The translations under genes were made by a program, and so were the position numbers. The notes under the pieces are model-generated. The model worked only from the letters and a program-made list of their open reading frames with translations, was not told the origin of the DNA and searched no databases. A stretch of DNA of 63,161 nt from Bacteroidales bacterium (GTDB lineage Bacteria > Bacteroidota > Bacteroidia > Bacteroidales > UBA7960), in assembly GCA_003560165.1 (NCBI GenBank), contig PWJC01000052.1, positions 1 through 63,161 of the forward strand, written 5' to 3'. This document shows, one piece after another, positions 26,349 to 36,963 of this stretch. Position 1 is the first letter of the stretch, and each line of letters opens with the position of its first letter.

Positions 26349-28055
26349 ATGCAAAAGGAGAAAATAAGGATCTACCAGTTACTGCCGAGGCTGGCAGGGA
26401 ATACCACTGAGGGCTGTGTCCTCTACGGAACCATCGGACAGAACGGATGCGGAAAGTTCAATGACCTTTCCGTCCACTTCCTGAGAGAGATCAGAAAGTT
26501 GGGGATCAGCCATATATGGCTCACAGGAGTAATCGCTCACGGCAGTGTCACCTCCTGGGCCCACCACGGCATCCCCGACAGCAACCCCCGGTTGATTAAA
26601 GGCAGGGCCGGTTCTCCTTACGCCATCAGGGATTATTACGACGTGGCCCCCGATCTGGCCGAAAACCCCGGGCAGCGAATGGCCGGATTCGAAGAACTGA
26701 TCGATCGCTGCCACGAGGCCGGGCTGCATCCGCTGATCGATTTCGTACCAAACCATTTGGCCCGTCAGTACGAGAGTATCAGCTCCCGGGGGGTAAAACA
26801 TCAGCTGGGCGACAAGGACGACCCCGACAAGGCATTTGACCCGGGAAACAACTTTTATTACCTTCCGGGCAAGGCCCTTGAACTCCCTCCCGGGCTAAAC
26901 CACCTGCCCTACGTAAAAGAAACCACTACCCCACCCTATCATGAACTGCCTGCCAGGGTCACCGGCAACGATTGTTTCAGCCATGCCCCCGGATTCGACG
27001 ACTGGTACGAAACGGTGAAACTGAATTATGGAGTGGCGCCTCCGCCGGAAGGCGGGCAGCATTTCGACCCCATTCCCGACACCTGGAACAAAATGCTCGA
27101 CATCCTGCTGTTCTGGTCAGAAAAAAAAGTGAGCGGTTTTCGTTGTGATATGGCCGGCATGGTTCCTGTCGATTTCTGGCAATGGGCCATCGGAAAGGTG
27201 AAGGCAGCCCATCCCCACATGATCTTTATTGCTGAGATCTATGAACCCGCCACCTATGGAGCATACAAGACGGCGGGCTTCGACTTTCTCTACGACAAAG
27301 CCGGGCTTTACGACACCACCCGTGCCGTGCTGGCCGGGCTCCAGCCTGCTTCCAGCCTCAGCAGCGTATGGCAGTCGCTCAACGGCCTGGACGCATTCAT
27401 GCTGAGGTTCATGGAAAACCACGACGAACAACGCATTGCCTCGGCATATTTTGGCCAAGGGCCCGAGGCAGGCATTCCGGCCATGACGGTTGCGGCCACC
27501 CTGCACCAGGGCCCGGTGATGATCTACTTCGGACAGGAACTCGGAGAAAAGGCCGAAGGAGCGGCAGGTTTCAGCGGAGACGACGGCCGTACCAGCATCT
27601 TCGATTACTGCATTGTACCCACCTTTCAGCGGTGGTTCAACAACGGAGGCTGTAACTTGCAGAGGCTGGACCCAGGGGAGAAAAAGCTCAGGGCGTTTTA
27701 CCAGAAGCTACTGGAGCTGTGCGCCCACCCGGTAGTGGTCAGTGGCGAATTCTACGATCTGATGTACGCCATCCCCGCTCACCTCCACCAATCGCTCTAT
27801 GCCTATCTCAGGTGGGACAAGAACAACATCTGGCTGGTGGCTGCCAATTTCAGTTACGAGAAGGAGCTGGAAGCCGACATCGCCATCCCCCCCCATTTTT
27901 GGCAGCTCTGCGGGCGCAAACCTCTGCCCGGGCAGGGCATCCGGGTGATGATGAATGAAGGGAGCGGCCATTCAGACAAGCCGGTCAGGACAGGGGAAGG
28001 GGGCATCCGGCTGTACGCCGGGCCGCTGTCGGCACAGATTATCCGGATCCTTTGA
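26349..28055 (+). CDS. Alpha-amylase family (GH13) enzyme
   Basis: 568 residues with no signal peptide, so probably cytosolic. The four GH13 regions are present: LIDFVPNHLA (region I), GFRCDMAGM with the nucleophile Asp near residue 267 (II), IAEIYEP with the acid Glu near 296 (III) and ENHDEQRIA with the third Asp near 359 (IV). The N-terminus (IYQLLPRLAGNTT) is that of cytosolic Bacteroidota alpha-amylase-like enzymes. It probably acts on intracellular alpha-glucans or oligosaccharides; exact specificity is unknown. A beta-sandwich C-terminal domain follows from about residue 480. Confidence 0.88.
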   Translation: MQKEKIRIYQLLPRLAGNTTEGCVLYGTIGQNGCGKFNDLSVHFLREIRKLGISHIWLTGVIAHGSVTSWAHHGIPDSNPRLIKGRAGSPYAIRDYYDVAPDLAENPGQRMAGFEELIDRCHEAGLHPLIDFVPNHLARQYESISSRGVKHQLGDKDDPDKAFDPGNNFYYLPGKALELPPGLNHLPYVKETTTPPYHELPARVTGNDCFSHAPGFDDWYETVKLNYGVAPPPEGGQHFDPIPDTWNKMLDILLFWSEKKVSGFRCDMAGMVPVDFWQWAIGKVKAAHPHMIFIAEIYEPATYGAYKTAGFDFLYDKAGLYDTTRAVLAGLQPASSLSSVWQSLNGLDAFMLRFMENHDEQRIASAYFGQGPEAGIPAMTVAATLHQGPVMIYFGQELGEKAEGAAGFSGDDGRTSIFDYCIVPTFQRWFNNGGCNLQRLDPGEKKLRAFYQKLLELCAHPVVVSGEFYDLMYAIPAHLHQSLYAYLRWDKNNIWLVAANFSYEKELEADIAIPPHFWQLCGRKPLPGQGIRVMMNEGSGHSDKPVRTGEGGIRLYAGPLSAQIIRIL

Positions 28056-28121
28056 GCTCCCACAGGGCGGTTGATTAGGATTTTTTGGCGAAAAAAAATA
28101 GGCAATTTTTCTATTTATGCT

Positions 28122-28129
28122 TATTTTTG
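28122..28129 (+). promoter_or_regulatory. -7 box for the DUF4168 gene
   Basis: TATTTTTG matches TAnnTTTG exactly. It overlaps the frame that begins at 28117, so the real start of the DUF4168 protein lies at 28168 (or 28141). Confidence 0.45.
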
Positions 28130-28167
28130 TTCGTTGTAAAATGTTCACCCAAAACCCAAACAAAAAC

Positions 28168-28779
28168 ATGTTCAATTTCTTAAAATCATCCGCAAGTGAG
28201 GCTTCCACCCCTTTTATGGTGTTTTTCATTGCCATTGCATTCTTACTGGGTCTTCCCCTGTCAGCAGCGGCACAGGAAGTAAGGGAAGAGGAAGAAGACC
28301 CATGGGCCGATGTTGAGTTTGCCTTTGAAGATGAGCAACTGCTTGCGTTCTTTGATGTCAACCAGGAGATCAGTGCACTGCAACGCCAGACCCAGGAGCA
28401 AATCGTGGCGACTGTGGAGCAGGCCGGGCTTACCCACGAACGTTTCCAGCAAATCCACCGTGCCGCGCAGATCGGCGGCTTGCAGGGCGGAGCTTTTTCT
28501 GCCGAAGAGATCGAGATTTTCAATGCAGTGGCACCCCGTGTAACCGCTATCCAGAGAGATATGCAGGGCAGTATGCAGGAGCTGGTAATGAATTATGACC
28601 TGAGTATGGAGCAGTACCGCGACATCCTTACCGAATTCCGCCAGGACACCCAATTGCAGGAATATGTGACCCACCTGGCGCGCGAAAGGGCCATTGAAAA
28701 AATACGCGAGGAAAGAAGGCGGGAAGCCGAACAGGAGTTGCAACAGCAGCAGCAGGAGCCCCCGCAGAACGGGCAGTAA
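28168..28779 (+). CDS. DUF4168-like exported protein
   Basis: About 203 residues. A signal peptide is clear (hydrophobic FMVFFIAIAFLLGLPLSAAAQ, probable cut after AAAQ), followed by an acidic stretch and a helical domain of the DUF4168 type (FDVNQEISALQRQTQEQI, then GLTHERFQQIHRAAQ, then LTEFRQDTQLQEYV). The C-terminus is charged and ends in a glutamine-rich tail. It is likely periplasmic; no function is known for the family. The start is MFNFLKSSASE, because the longer frames overlap the promoter. It converges with folC. Confidence 0.75.
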   Translation: MFNFLKSSASEASTPFMVFFIAIAFLLGLPLSAAAQEVREEEEDPWADVEFAFEDEQLLAFFDVNQEISALQRQTQEQIVATVEQAGLTHERFQQIHRAAQIGGLQGGAFSAEEIEIFNAVAPRVTAIQRDMQGSMQELVMNYDLSMEQYRDILTEFRQDTQLQEYVTHLARERAIEKIREERRREAEQELQQQQQEPPQNGQ

Positions 28780-28797
28780 TCAGACACCCCGGCCTGT

Positions 28798-30096
28798 TCA
28801 GATCACTTCGGACACCACAAAGGTGCTGCCGCCCACAAAGATCAGATCATCGGCCGAGGCATCGTTTTTTGCCGCCTCAAGCGCCATTTGAACCGAATCA
28901 TAGGCCTTCCCCCGAAGGCCCCGGAAGCTGGCATCCGATGCCAGCTTCCTTGCATTCAGCCCCCTGGGGACAGCCGGCCGGCAAAAATAATAGTCCGCCT
29001 CAGGCGGCAACAGACCCAGGATGGAATCCCTTTCCTTGTCTTCTACCATGCCCATCACCATCAGCAAACTTTTATGGGGCACCGACAATAGCTGCTTGCA
29101 TACTTGCCTGATCGCATCGGCATTGTGCGCGGTATCGCACAAAATAAGGGGGTTTCTTCCCATCACTTCCCACCTGCCCCTAAGGCCGGTATTGGCCCTC
29201 ACAGCAGACAGCCCCCCGGCGATGGCCCTTGCAGAAACCCTGAACCGGTCGCCATGGGCCAGTGCTTCAAAAGCTGCCAGGGCGGTCAGCAGGTTTTCCT
29301 GCTGGTAGTGGCCGGGCAGATCGAGGAAATACTCACAACTGCCGCCCCCCTTTTGCCTTACCCCGGCAACAAGGCCCGGAATGCCGTGCCTGATTGTTTC
29401 AGAAACGCTGACAAGCTCAAAAACATCAGTGGCCACCTGCAGGGTTGCACCCTGGCGACGTGCCGTCTGTTCAAAGATCCCGTGTATGTCGGGCTGCCTC
29501 CTTCCGACCACTACCCCAACCCCTTCCTTGATGATGCCGGCCTTTTCGGCGGCGATCCCAGCCAGGGTGTTGCCCAGCAATTGGGTGTGGTCAAGCCCGA
29601 TATTGGTAATGACCGAGAGTTCGGGGGTGATGATGTTGGTTGAATCGAGTCGTCCGCCAAGCCCGGTTTCGACCACCGCAATATCCACGCCCCGATCGGC
29701 AAAATAGGCAAAGGTCATGGCCATGGCCATTTCGAAAAACGAAGGGCGCAGGGTGTCGAAAAAAGCCTTGTGTTTGACTGCAAACCGGCTGACATAATTT
29801 TTGGGGATCAGCCTTCCGTTGATGCGGATCCTTTCACGGAAATCCTTCAGGTGGGGAGAGGTGGCCAGGCCGGTGGCATACCCTTGCGACTGCAGCACCG
29901 AAGCCATCATATGGGCAACCGACCCCTTCCCGTTGGTGCCGGCAATGTGAATGCTGCGAAATGACTTCTCGGGGTGGCCCAGATAACGGCTGATTGCCAG
30001 GGTGTTGCTCAGATCGGCCTTGTAGGCAGCCGGCCCGAGACGCTGATACATGGGTAGCTGAGCAAACAGGTAATCGAGCGTTTGCTGATAGGTCAT
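28798..30096 (-). CDS. folC: Folylpolyglutamate / dihydrofolate synthase
   Basis: 432 residues. FolC adds glutamate to dihydropteroate or folates. The Mur-ligase-type ATP site is GTNGKGSVAHMMASVL (near residue 51), with LATSPHLKDFRERIRING, VVETGLGGRLDSTN and NIGLDHTQLLGNT. The C-terminal domain has LCDTAHNADAIRQV. It is the last gene of exbB-exbD-tonB-folC, a conserved Bacteroidota order; its start directly follows the tonB stop. Confidence 0.93.
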   Translation of the reverse strand: MTYQQTLDYLFAQLPMYQRLGPAAYKADLSNTLAISRYLGHPEKSFRSIHIAGTNGKGSVAHMMASVLQSQGYATGLATSPHLKDFRERIRINGRLIPKNYVSRFAVKHKAFFDTLRPSFFEMAMAMTFAYFADRGVDIAVVETGLGGRLDSTNIITPELSVITNIGLDHTQLLGNTLAGIAAEKAGIIKEGVGVVVGRRQPDIHGIFEQTARRQGATLQVATDVFELVSVSETIRHGIPGLVAGVRQKGGGSCEYFLDLPGHYQQENLLTALAAFEALAHGDRFRVSARAIAGGLSAVRANTGLRGRWEVMGRNPLILCDTAHNADAIRQVCKQLLSVPHKSLLMVMGMVEDKERDSILGLLPPEADYYFCRPAVPRGLNARKLASDASFRGLRGKAYDSVQMALEAAKNDASADDLIFVGGSTFVVSEVI

Positions 30097-30918
30097 CTAG
30101 TTGATCCGGATAAAGTTGTAGGTAATGGTGCCGGTTTGTTCCTCGGGAGCATTGGCCTGAAGGTCGAACCGGGCCCTGCGCGCTGCGTCCTCGGCCAGGC
30201 GGTAAAGGTCCTCGTCGGTGGTGGTTGAGCCGCGGGCCCCTGCCGTGGCCCGGATAACCTGTCCCTGCCTGTTTACGGTAATGGAAACCACCACCCGTCC
30301 GGTAGCCTGGGTGGTATAGTCGGGCACATGGAGGTAGTTGGCTTCCCTTCCGGTGAGACTCCATTCGATGCCTCCACCCTGTCCGAAGCCATCAAAGGCA
30401 TCGGCATCGGTCACCCCTTCGCGGCGGCCCTGGTCTCCCGTTTGCCGGGTATCGCCCTGATCCTGCCTGTCGGTACTCCTTTGGTCACGTCCCGGGAATA
30501 AGGCACGGGGATCCACCAGGGGCTGAGGTTCCTCTTCTTCCACCTCCCGGGTGGTTTCTTCGGGCAGGGGTACGGGGTCTCGCCGCTGCGATTCGGGCTG
30601 CTCCCTTTCGGCAGTTTGTTCGGGGCTCACCTCAGGGATTGCCACCGATTCGGTGGTCTGCTGGGTAACGATCTCCTGGGTTTCCGCCACCGGAGCTGAA
30701 GGGGGCGACTGCGGCACCGGGGGGGTAGCGGCCAGAGGCTGGGGCCGTCCCATGCCTTCGTCCACATAACCCAGCGAAACCAGCACTCCGTGCTCCTCGG
30801 GCAGGGGAAGGGGAGTGGACAAACCAAACAACAGGAAGCACACCACCAGCACCCCATGAAATGCGATCGTGCCGATCAATGCCCTCTTTCTGTCTTTTTT
30901 GTCGGTTTCTTCCATCAT
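30097..30918 (-). CDS. TonB-like energy transducer
   Basis: 273 residues. A single N-terminal membrane segment (ALIGTIAFHGVLVVCFLLFGL) is followed by a long Pro/Glu/Gln-rich periplasmic spacer (about residues 55-190) and a TonB C-terminal domain (GRVVVSITVNRQGQVIRATAG, then ARRARFDLQ, then GTITYNFI). It passes proton-motive energy from ExbB-ExbD to outer-membrane receptors or another envelope machine. It follows exbD by 4 bases and abuts folC. Confidence 0.88.
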   Translation of the reverse strand: MMEETDKKDRKRALIGTIAFHGVLVVCFLLFGLSTPLPLPEEHGVLVSLGYVDEGMGRPQPLAATPPVPQSPPSAPVAETQEIVTQQTTESVAIPEVSPEQTAEREQPESQRRDPVPLPEETTREVEEEEPQPLVDPRALFPGRDQRSTDRQDQGDTRQTGDQGRREGVTDADAFDGFGQGGGIEWSLTGREANYLHVPDYTTQATGRVVVSITVNRQGQVIRATAGARGSTTTDEDLYRLAEDAARRARFDLQANAPEEQTGTITYNFIRIN

Positions 30919-30922
30919 CTGT

Positions 30923-31336
30923 TTATCTGTGCGGCTGGGTGGCCAGGATCACTTTGTGCCTGGCCTGCTGGATGCCGTTGATCTTTTCCACAACATCGAT
31001 CACGTTCACAATATGCTGCACCGGCACCGACTGGTCGCTCCTGAGCACCACCGATCCTTCCGCAAACCCCTCCAGCATACCGGTGAGCCCCACCCTAAGG
31101 GTTTCCAGGTCTACCGGTGTCTCTTCGAGGAAAAGCTGGCGTTCGGCGTTGATATACACCGTAACGGTTTGCTGGGCCATGGTGCGGCTGTCGCTTGAGG
31201 GCAACAGCAGCTTGATTGCACTCGGGGCAACCAAGGTGGAGGTAAGCATGAAAAAGATCAGCAACAGGAATACCAGGTCAGACATGGAGGCCATGCTGAA
31301 CTGCAAATTTCTTGTATTTCTTGCCTTGATAGCCAT
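30923..31336 (-). CDS. exbD: ExbD/TolR family biopolymer transport protein
   Basis: 137 residues. One N-terminal membrane segment holds the conserved proton-carrying Asp (SMSDLVFLLLIFFMLTSTLV), followed by a small periplasmic domain (QTVTVYINAERQLFLEETPV, then VLRSDQSVPVQHIVNVIDVV). It forms the motor with ExbB. It lies 10 bases after exbB and 4 before the tonB gene, so one transcript is expected. Confidence 0.92.
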   Translation of the reverse strand: MAIKARNTRNLQFSMASMSDLVFLLLIFFMLTSTLVAPSAIKLLLPSSDSRTMAQQTVTVYINAERQLFLEETPVDLETLRVGLTGMLEGFAEGSVVLRSDQSVPVQHIVNVIDVVEKINGIQQARHKVILATQPHR

Positions 31337-31346
31337 CTTGAAGGGT

Positions 31347-32057
31347 TTAGGAAGCCGGTTCGTGTAACAGGTCCATGAACTCGGTGGCCCGGGCCTCGAG
31401 CATAAACACCACCTTTTCTATGCGGGCTACCAGGACGTTGTAACAAATATACGCAATAATCCCCACAGTAAGACCGGTAATGGTGGTGATCATGGCTTCG
31501 TAGATACCGCCTGCAAGCAGGCTGATATCGATATTTGGCCCGGCCATCGACATATTGTAGAACGCACGTACCATCCCAATGACCGTGCCGAGAAAGCCCA
31601 TCATGGGTGCGGCTCCCGCAACGGTGGCCAGAACGGCAATGTTCTTCTCCAGTTTTGAGATCTCGAGCTTGCCCACATTTTCAATGGCTGCGTTGATGTC
31701 GCCAAGAGGACGGCCGATGCGTACGATGCCCTTGGCGACCATGCGGGCAATGGGGCTTTGGTTGTTGCGGCAAAGGGATTTGGCCGAATCGATACGCCCG
31801 TTGTGGATAAAGTCGCGAATGTTGTTCATAAAATTGGTCTCTTCATTCGATGCACGGCTGATGGCAAAATACCTTTCGATAAATATATAAATGGCCACAA
31901 CCGACAGGATTGCCAGGGGGATCATCACAATGCCCCCTTTAAGGGCAAGATTCCAGACCGAAAGTGTTTCATGGGCCTGTACCGGGACCCGGGCAAGGGT
32001 GTCGGCCACTTCTTCCTGAACACCCAACTGAACCTGAAGCAACATGGAACTTAACAT
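31347..32057 (-). CDS. exbB: MotA/TolQ/ExbB family proton channel protein
   Basis: 236 residues with three membrane segments (about residues 37-60, 145-170 and 190-215). Visible signatures are IPLAILSVVAIYIFIERYFAI, ATVAGAAPMMGFLGTVIGMV and AMITTITGLTVGIIAYICYN. It forms the inner-membrane motor with ExbD. It heads the exbB-exbD-tonB-folC operon; the promoter is at 32125-32154. A start at 32045 (MLLQVQLG) is also possible. Confidence 0.92.
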   Translation of the reverse strand: MLSSMLLQVQLGVQEEVADTLARVPVQAHETLSVWNLALKGGIVMIPLAILSVVAIYIFIERYFAISRASNEETNFMNNIRDFIHNGRIDSAKSLCRNNQSPIARMVAKGIVRIGRPLGDINAAIENVGKLEISKLEKNIAVLATVAGAAPMMGFLGTVIGMVRAFYNMSMAGPNIDISLLAGGIYEAMITTITGLTVGIIAYICYNVLVARIEKVVFMLEARATEFMDLLHEPAS

Positions 32058-32076
32058 TGGCGATGTTTTTACGTAA

Positions 32077-33326
<1,250 letters not shown>

Positions 33327-33327
<1 letters not shown>

Positions 33328-33342
33328 GGCGGTTTTCCGCCC
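33327..33342. terminator. Possible shared hairpin between gap and the YrbL-like gene
   Basis: A perfect GGGCGG-TTTT-CCGCCC hairpin begins in the gap stop codon and ends 5 bases before the stop of the convergent gene. There is no T-tract on either side, so intrinsic termination is uncertain. Confidence 0.4.
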
Positions 33343-33347
33343 GGCGA

Positions 33348-33911
33348 TCAGCCCCGGAAGCGGGCTTCGAAGCGACAGTAGCAACGAAAGAACTTCTTTC
33401 TTTTTTCTGATCTCAGCAACAGGTTCAGCTGCAGCGGGAAGGCCTTCCAGCCCAGGTGCTTGTAATCGACAATGACCGGTTTCCACCGGGCCTCCGACTC
33501 CCGCTGCACCAAAATATTGGTGCCGATCAGAAAGGTGTCGAAAAACCATATCCTGTGCTCATCGAGCAGATGCACGATGCGTTCCACCTCTTCCCAGAAA
33601 CCATCATTGGCTACCTTTCCGTAGTCGCACACGGGCCGGGAGTGCGAGCCGTCGTAGTCGAGGGGTCTGGCGGTGACCAGGTATTCCCTTGTTGCGCTCA
33701 GCACGGGATTGAAATAGGGCTTTAAACCGGCCGGCAGGCTGGTGTATATCGCCAATTCTTCGGTATTCATTCCGGGCCGCAGAAAGGCCACCTGCAAGCG
33801 CTGGAAAAAACCGAGATCCTGCTTCAGGCGCTTTACGCACAACCCGGGCTCTCCCTCAACGGCAAAACAATCCCTGAAGTTACCCGAACCGATCTTTTCG
33901 CCCACTTCCAT
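33348..33911 (-). CDS. YrbL-like (PhoP network / LPS-kinase-fold) protein
   Basis: About 187 residues. It resembles the YrbL family, which has a protein/LPS-kinase fold: a glycine-rich start (GSGNFRDCFAVEGEPGLCVKRL, with the expected Lys), then NDGFWEEVERIVHLLDEHRIWFFDTFLIGTNILVQ and VIVDYKHLGW, where NILV and VIVDY stand in place of the catalytic and metal-binding loops. The function is unknown; a role in cell-surface sugar phosphorylation is only inferred from the fold. The start at 33911 is chosen because a -7 box lies at 33941-33948; 33932 is the alternative. Confidence 0.7.
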   Translation of the reverse strand: MEVGEKIGSGNFRDCFAVEGEPGLCVKRLKQDLGFFQRLQVAFLRPGMNTEELAIYTSLPAGLKPYFNPVLSATREYLVTARPLDYDGSHSRPVCDYGKVANDGFWEEVERIVHLLDEHRIWFFDTFLIGTNILVQRESEARWKPVIVDYKHLGWKAFPLQLNLLLRSEKRKKFFRCYCRFEARFRG

Positions 33912-33940
33912 AGAAACCTTTTCTGTCAACATATCCGCAC

Positions 33941-33948
33941 CAAAAATA
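33941..33948 (-). promoter_or_regulatory. -7 box for the YrbL-like gene
   Basis: CAAAAATA on plus reads TATTTTTG on minus, an exact TAnnTTTG match. No good -33 box is seen. Confidence 0.4.
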
Positions 33949-34056
33949 GCATTTTTGCGTTTAATCAGATAAGCAGGCAGCATTATTTGTCGGCAGGGGC
34001 AAGTTTCCCTGCTGCCCGGGGCCGATAAAAACGCAAGGGGGTCAACCAGGAACAAT

Positions 34057-34075
34057 TATTTTTGTTATAACTTTG
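34057..34075 (+). promoter_or_regulatory. Two -7 boxes before pepE
   Basis: TATTTTTG (34057-34064) and TAACTTTG (34068-34075) both match TAnnTTTG exactly, 3 bases apart, with the second 46 bases before the pepE start. They could give two nearby transcript starts. Confidence 0.5.
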
Positions 34076-34121
34076 AGGCAGTGCCCCGGGACGGGGACAA
34101 GCAAAACCAAAAAAAAGCCAT

Positions 34122-34832
34122 ATGTCGAAACGTTTGTTATTGATCAGCAATTCCACCAACTACGGAGAAGAATACCTGGCGTATACCAAACCTCAGATCA
34201 AGAATTTCCTGGGAAAGGACATCAGGGAGGTCATTTTTGTTCCCTATGCCGGGGTGAGTGTCTCATACGACGAATATTCGGCCAGGGTGGCTGGCGTTTT
34301 CAACAAACTGGGTTACGAAGTCAAGCCGGTTCACCGTTTTGAGGACCCCGTTGATGCCATTGCAAAGGCAGCAGCCATTGTGGTAGGGGGGGGCAATACC
34401 TTTCATCTGGTGCACTTGATGCACCAGACGGGGATTATGGATGCCATCCGCGAAAGAGTCAGCCAGGGAATACCCTTTATTGGCTGGAGCGCGGGAAGCA
34501 ATGTGGCATGTCCCAGCCTCAAAACAACCAATGACATGCCCATTGTGCAACCCTCCAGCTTTGAAACCCTTGGCCTGATCACCTTTCAGATCAATCCGCA
34601 TTATACCGATGCCATCATCCCCAATCACAATGGGGAAACCCGTGAACAACGTATCCGTGAGTTTTTGGTGGCCAATCCCGATATGGTGGTGGTCGGGTTA
34701 AAGGAAGGGACCATGTTGCGTGTGGAAAACGGGGAAGTCAAATACATCGGGAACAAAACAGTGAAGGTGTTCAGAAAGGATGAACCCACACTGGAGTTCG
34801 ACCGGAATGCCATTCTTGACTTTTTGAAATAA
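34122..34832 (+). CDS. pepE: Dipeptidase E (peptidase family S51)
   Basis: 236 residues, the usual length. PepE cuts Asp-X dipeptides in the cytosol. The nucleophile is the Ser in GWSAGSNVACPS (near residue 127), after the oxyanion region VVGGGNTFHLVHLMHQTG; the His is likely in QINPHYTDA. The gene has two strong -7 boxes and is followed after 16 bases by the DUF4831 lipoprotein gene. Confidence 0.92.
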   Translation: MSKRLLLISNSTNYGEEYLAYTKPQIKNFLGKDIREVIFVPYAGVSVSYDEYSARVAGVFNKLGYEVKPVHRFEDPVDAIAKAAAIVVGGGNTFHLVHLMHQTGIMDAIRERVSQGIPFIGWSAGSNVACPSLKTTNDMPIVQPSSFETLGLITFQINPHYTDAIIPNHNGETREQRIREFLVANPDMVVVGLKEGTMLRVENGEVKYIGNKTVKVFRKDEPTLEFDRNAILDFLK

Positions 34833-34848
34833 GATAAATCCCATTGAC

Positions 34849-36021
34849 ATGCAAAAAACCTTTATTCCCCTGCTGCTGGCGGCCATGCTGCTAACGGGGG
34901 GATGCAGCAGCCCAAAACCCCTTGGTACGGGCAACATCCGACATTTGGAGGCCGGAAGCTCCGGACCTGGAATGTTCTATGCCCTCCCCCATACGGTTTT
35001 CGCCATTGATGTGGAAGTGTTGCATACGGCCAGAACGCCCGGTCCTTACGCAGCCTATGCCCGGCGGTACCTTGGTCTGGAAGGGGTGATCAACAGGAGT
35101 ACCGACACCTATGAGATCAGCCGGGTAAGCATCAGCGGTTTTGCAGAGCCCGATCCCACCCAGGTCTATTACATCGGCCTCCCGGCAGCGGACAACCAGG
35201 GCCGATCCATGTATCTTTCGCTTACCGAATCGGGGCTGATCCTGGGGATCAACCGCCCCGATGCCGAAACCGGGACCCGTGGCCAGGGCCATCTGAGCAA
35301 GGATTACGGCCGCTTTGGCACCGATGCCACATTCAACCATTTCATGGATAGCAACCTCAGGGAACAGATCGACACCATCGTCGAGCAGATGAGGGTAGAC
35401 ACCCTTACCGTGCAGAGGCAAACCCTGAGAAGGAGCTGGGTGGAAAAGAGCACCGAACTACGCGCCAGCGAGGTGGCCGAATACATCCTGCAGATCAGGG
35501 AGAAAAAATTCGACCTGATCAGTGGCTTCCAGGAGATCAATTACTCAAAAGAAGCCCTGGAATATATGTATTCGGAGATGGACAAACTCGAAAGTGATTA
35601 CCTCGACCTGTTTACCGGGATCACGTCAAAAAGCACCATCCGTTACCGCTTTCTGCATACTCCCGACAAGAATCTGACCGGGCAGAAACAGTCGATCTTC
35701 CGTTTCTCTCACACCGAAGGGGTGAATCCGGACAGGGAAGGCGATGGGATGCCCGTCAGCATCCTTTACGACAGGAGCCAGGTCACCGACCTGCTCACCG
35801 CGCGCAGCGGAGGGCAAGCGGACGAAGACCGCCGCAGTGCGGCCGGCATCCACTACCGGATTCCGGAGTACGGCAATATCGCATTGTATGTGGGCGACAC
35901 AAAACGCGCCGAAGCGAGGCTGCTGGTCAACCAGTTCGGTGTTGTCACCTACCTCCCCCCCGGGATTCTCGACATGGAGTTTTATCCGGACACCGGTTCG
36001 CTCCGGTCGGTGGGCGAGGAA

Positions 36022-36030
<9 letters not shown>
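34849..36030 (+). CDS. DUF4831 family lipoprotein
   Basis: 393 residues. A lipoprotein signal is clear (MLLTGGC, Cys22). The body matches the DUF4831 family of Bacteroidota: FYALPHTVFAIDVEV, YARRYLGLEGVI, EKSTELRASEVAEYILQIREKKFDLISG and GIHYRIPEYGNIALYVGD. The function is unknown; it should sit on the outer or inner membrane facing the periplasm. The last codons (EEER and the TAG stop) lie inside the first units of repeat R2, so the C-terminal end may have been changed by the repeat. Confidence 0.82.
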
Positions 36031-36150
<120 letters not shown>

Positions 36151-36205
36151 CTTCTAATTTCTTTTTCCGACAGTGCATCTTACCAAAACATAACATTATC
36201 AACGC

Positions 36206-36961
36206 ATGAAGTACTTTATAATAACCGGAGCCAGCAGGGGCCTGGGTGAGGGACTGGCGATGGAACTGCTCTGCGAGGGCCATCACCTGTTTTGCATATC
36301 CAGGAGCGAGAGCAATAAGCTGAAGCACCTGGCCGCAGCAAGAAATTGCGCCATCGATTTTTTCTCCTTCGATCTTGCCGTGAGCCAGGACATCCCCCAT
36401 CTTGCCGGACGGATTTTTGAAAAGATCGACGGGGAAAAAGCCACCGGGGTCTTCCTGGTCAATAATGCCGGGATCATCCGGCCTGTGGGCAGGGTGGAAG
36501 ACTGCCCTTCGGAACAGACCGAACTGCACATCCGGATCAATTTGATGGCTCCTATGCTGCTCACTTCGGCATTTATCAGGCATACTGCGGGCATGAAGAT
36601 GCAAAAACGCATCCTGAACATCTCCTCCGGAGCGGCAAGAAACCCGTATTACGGCTGGAGCCATTATTGTACGGGCAAGGCAGCCCTTGAAATGTTCGGG
36701 CGCTGCGTATCGGAAGAGCAAAAACAGGAGGCTTACCCGGTAGAGACCATGGCAGTGGCCCCGGGCATCATTGATACCGACATGCAGGCCGTTATCCGGG
36801 GCAGCAGTGAACGCGAATTCATCCACCGCGACAAATTCGTTGCCCTGAAAGAAAGCGGACAATTGGTGTCTCCGGCCCTGGCAGGCAAAAAGTTGGCCCG
36901 TCTGCTGCTTTCCAACAGTTTTTCTGATGGGGAGTCGGTTGATATACGCGACAAGTACTAG
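36206..36961 (+). CDS. Short-chain dehydrogenase/reductase
   Basis: 251 residues. Rossmann glycine motif TGASRGLGEGLA at the N-terminus, NNAGI near residue 90, catalytic Tyr and Lys in HYCTGKAALEMF (YxxxK), and APGIIDTDMQ after it. It is a classical cytosolic SDR, closest in look to the sepiapterin/benzil reductase-like group, with an NADP-type first loop (SRSES). The substrate is unknown. It follows repeat R2 and precedes the GNAT-nitrilase gene by 2 bases, so the two are likely co-translated. Confidence 0.88.
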   Translation: MKYFIITGASRGLGEGLAMELLCEGHHLFCISRSESNKLKHLAAARNCAIDFFSFDLAVSQDIPHLAGRIFEKIDGEKATGVFLVNNAGIIRPVGRVEDCPSEQTELHIRINLMAPMLLTSAFIRHTAGMKMQKRILNISSGAARNPYYGWSHYCTGKAALEMFGRCVSEEQKQEAYPVETMAVAPGIIDTDMQAVIRGSSEREFIHRDKFVALKESGQLVSPALAGKKLARLLLSNSFSDGESVDIRDKY

Positions 36962-36963
36962 TC

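Noticed and set aside
28117..28167. Longer N-terminus of the DUF4168 protein
   Set aside because: The frame overlaps an exact -7 promoter box; the signal peptide is better placed with the start at 28168.
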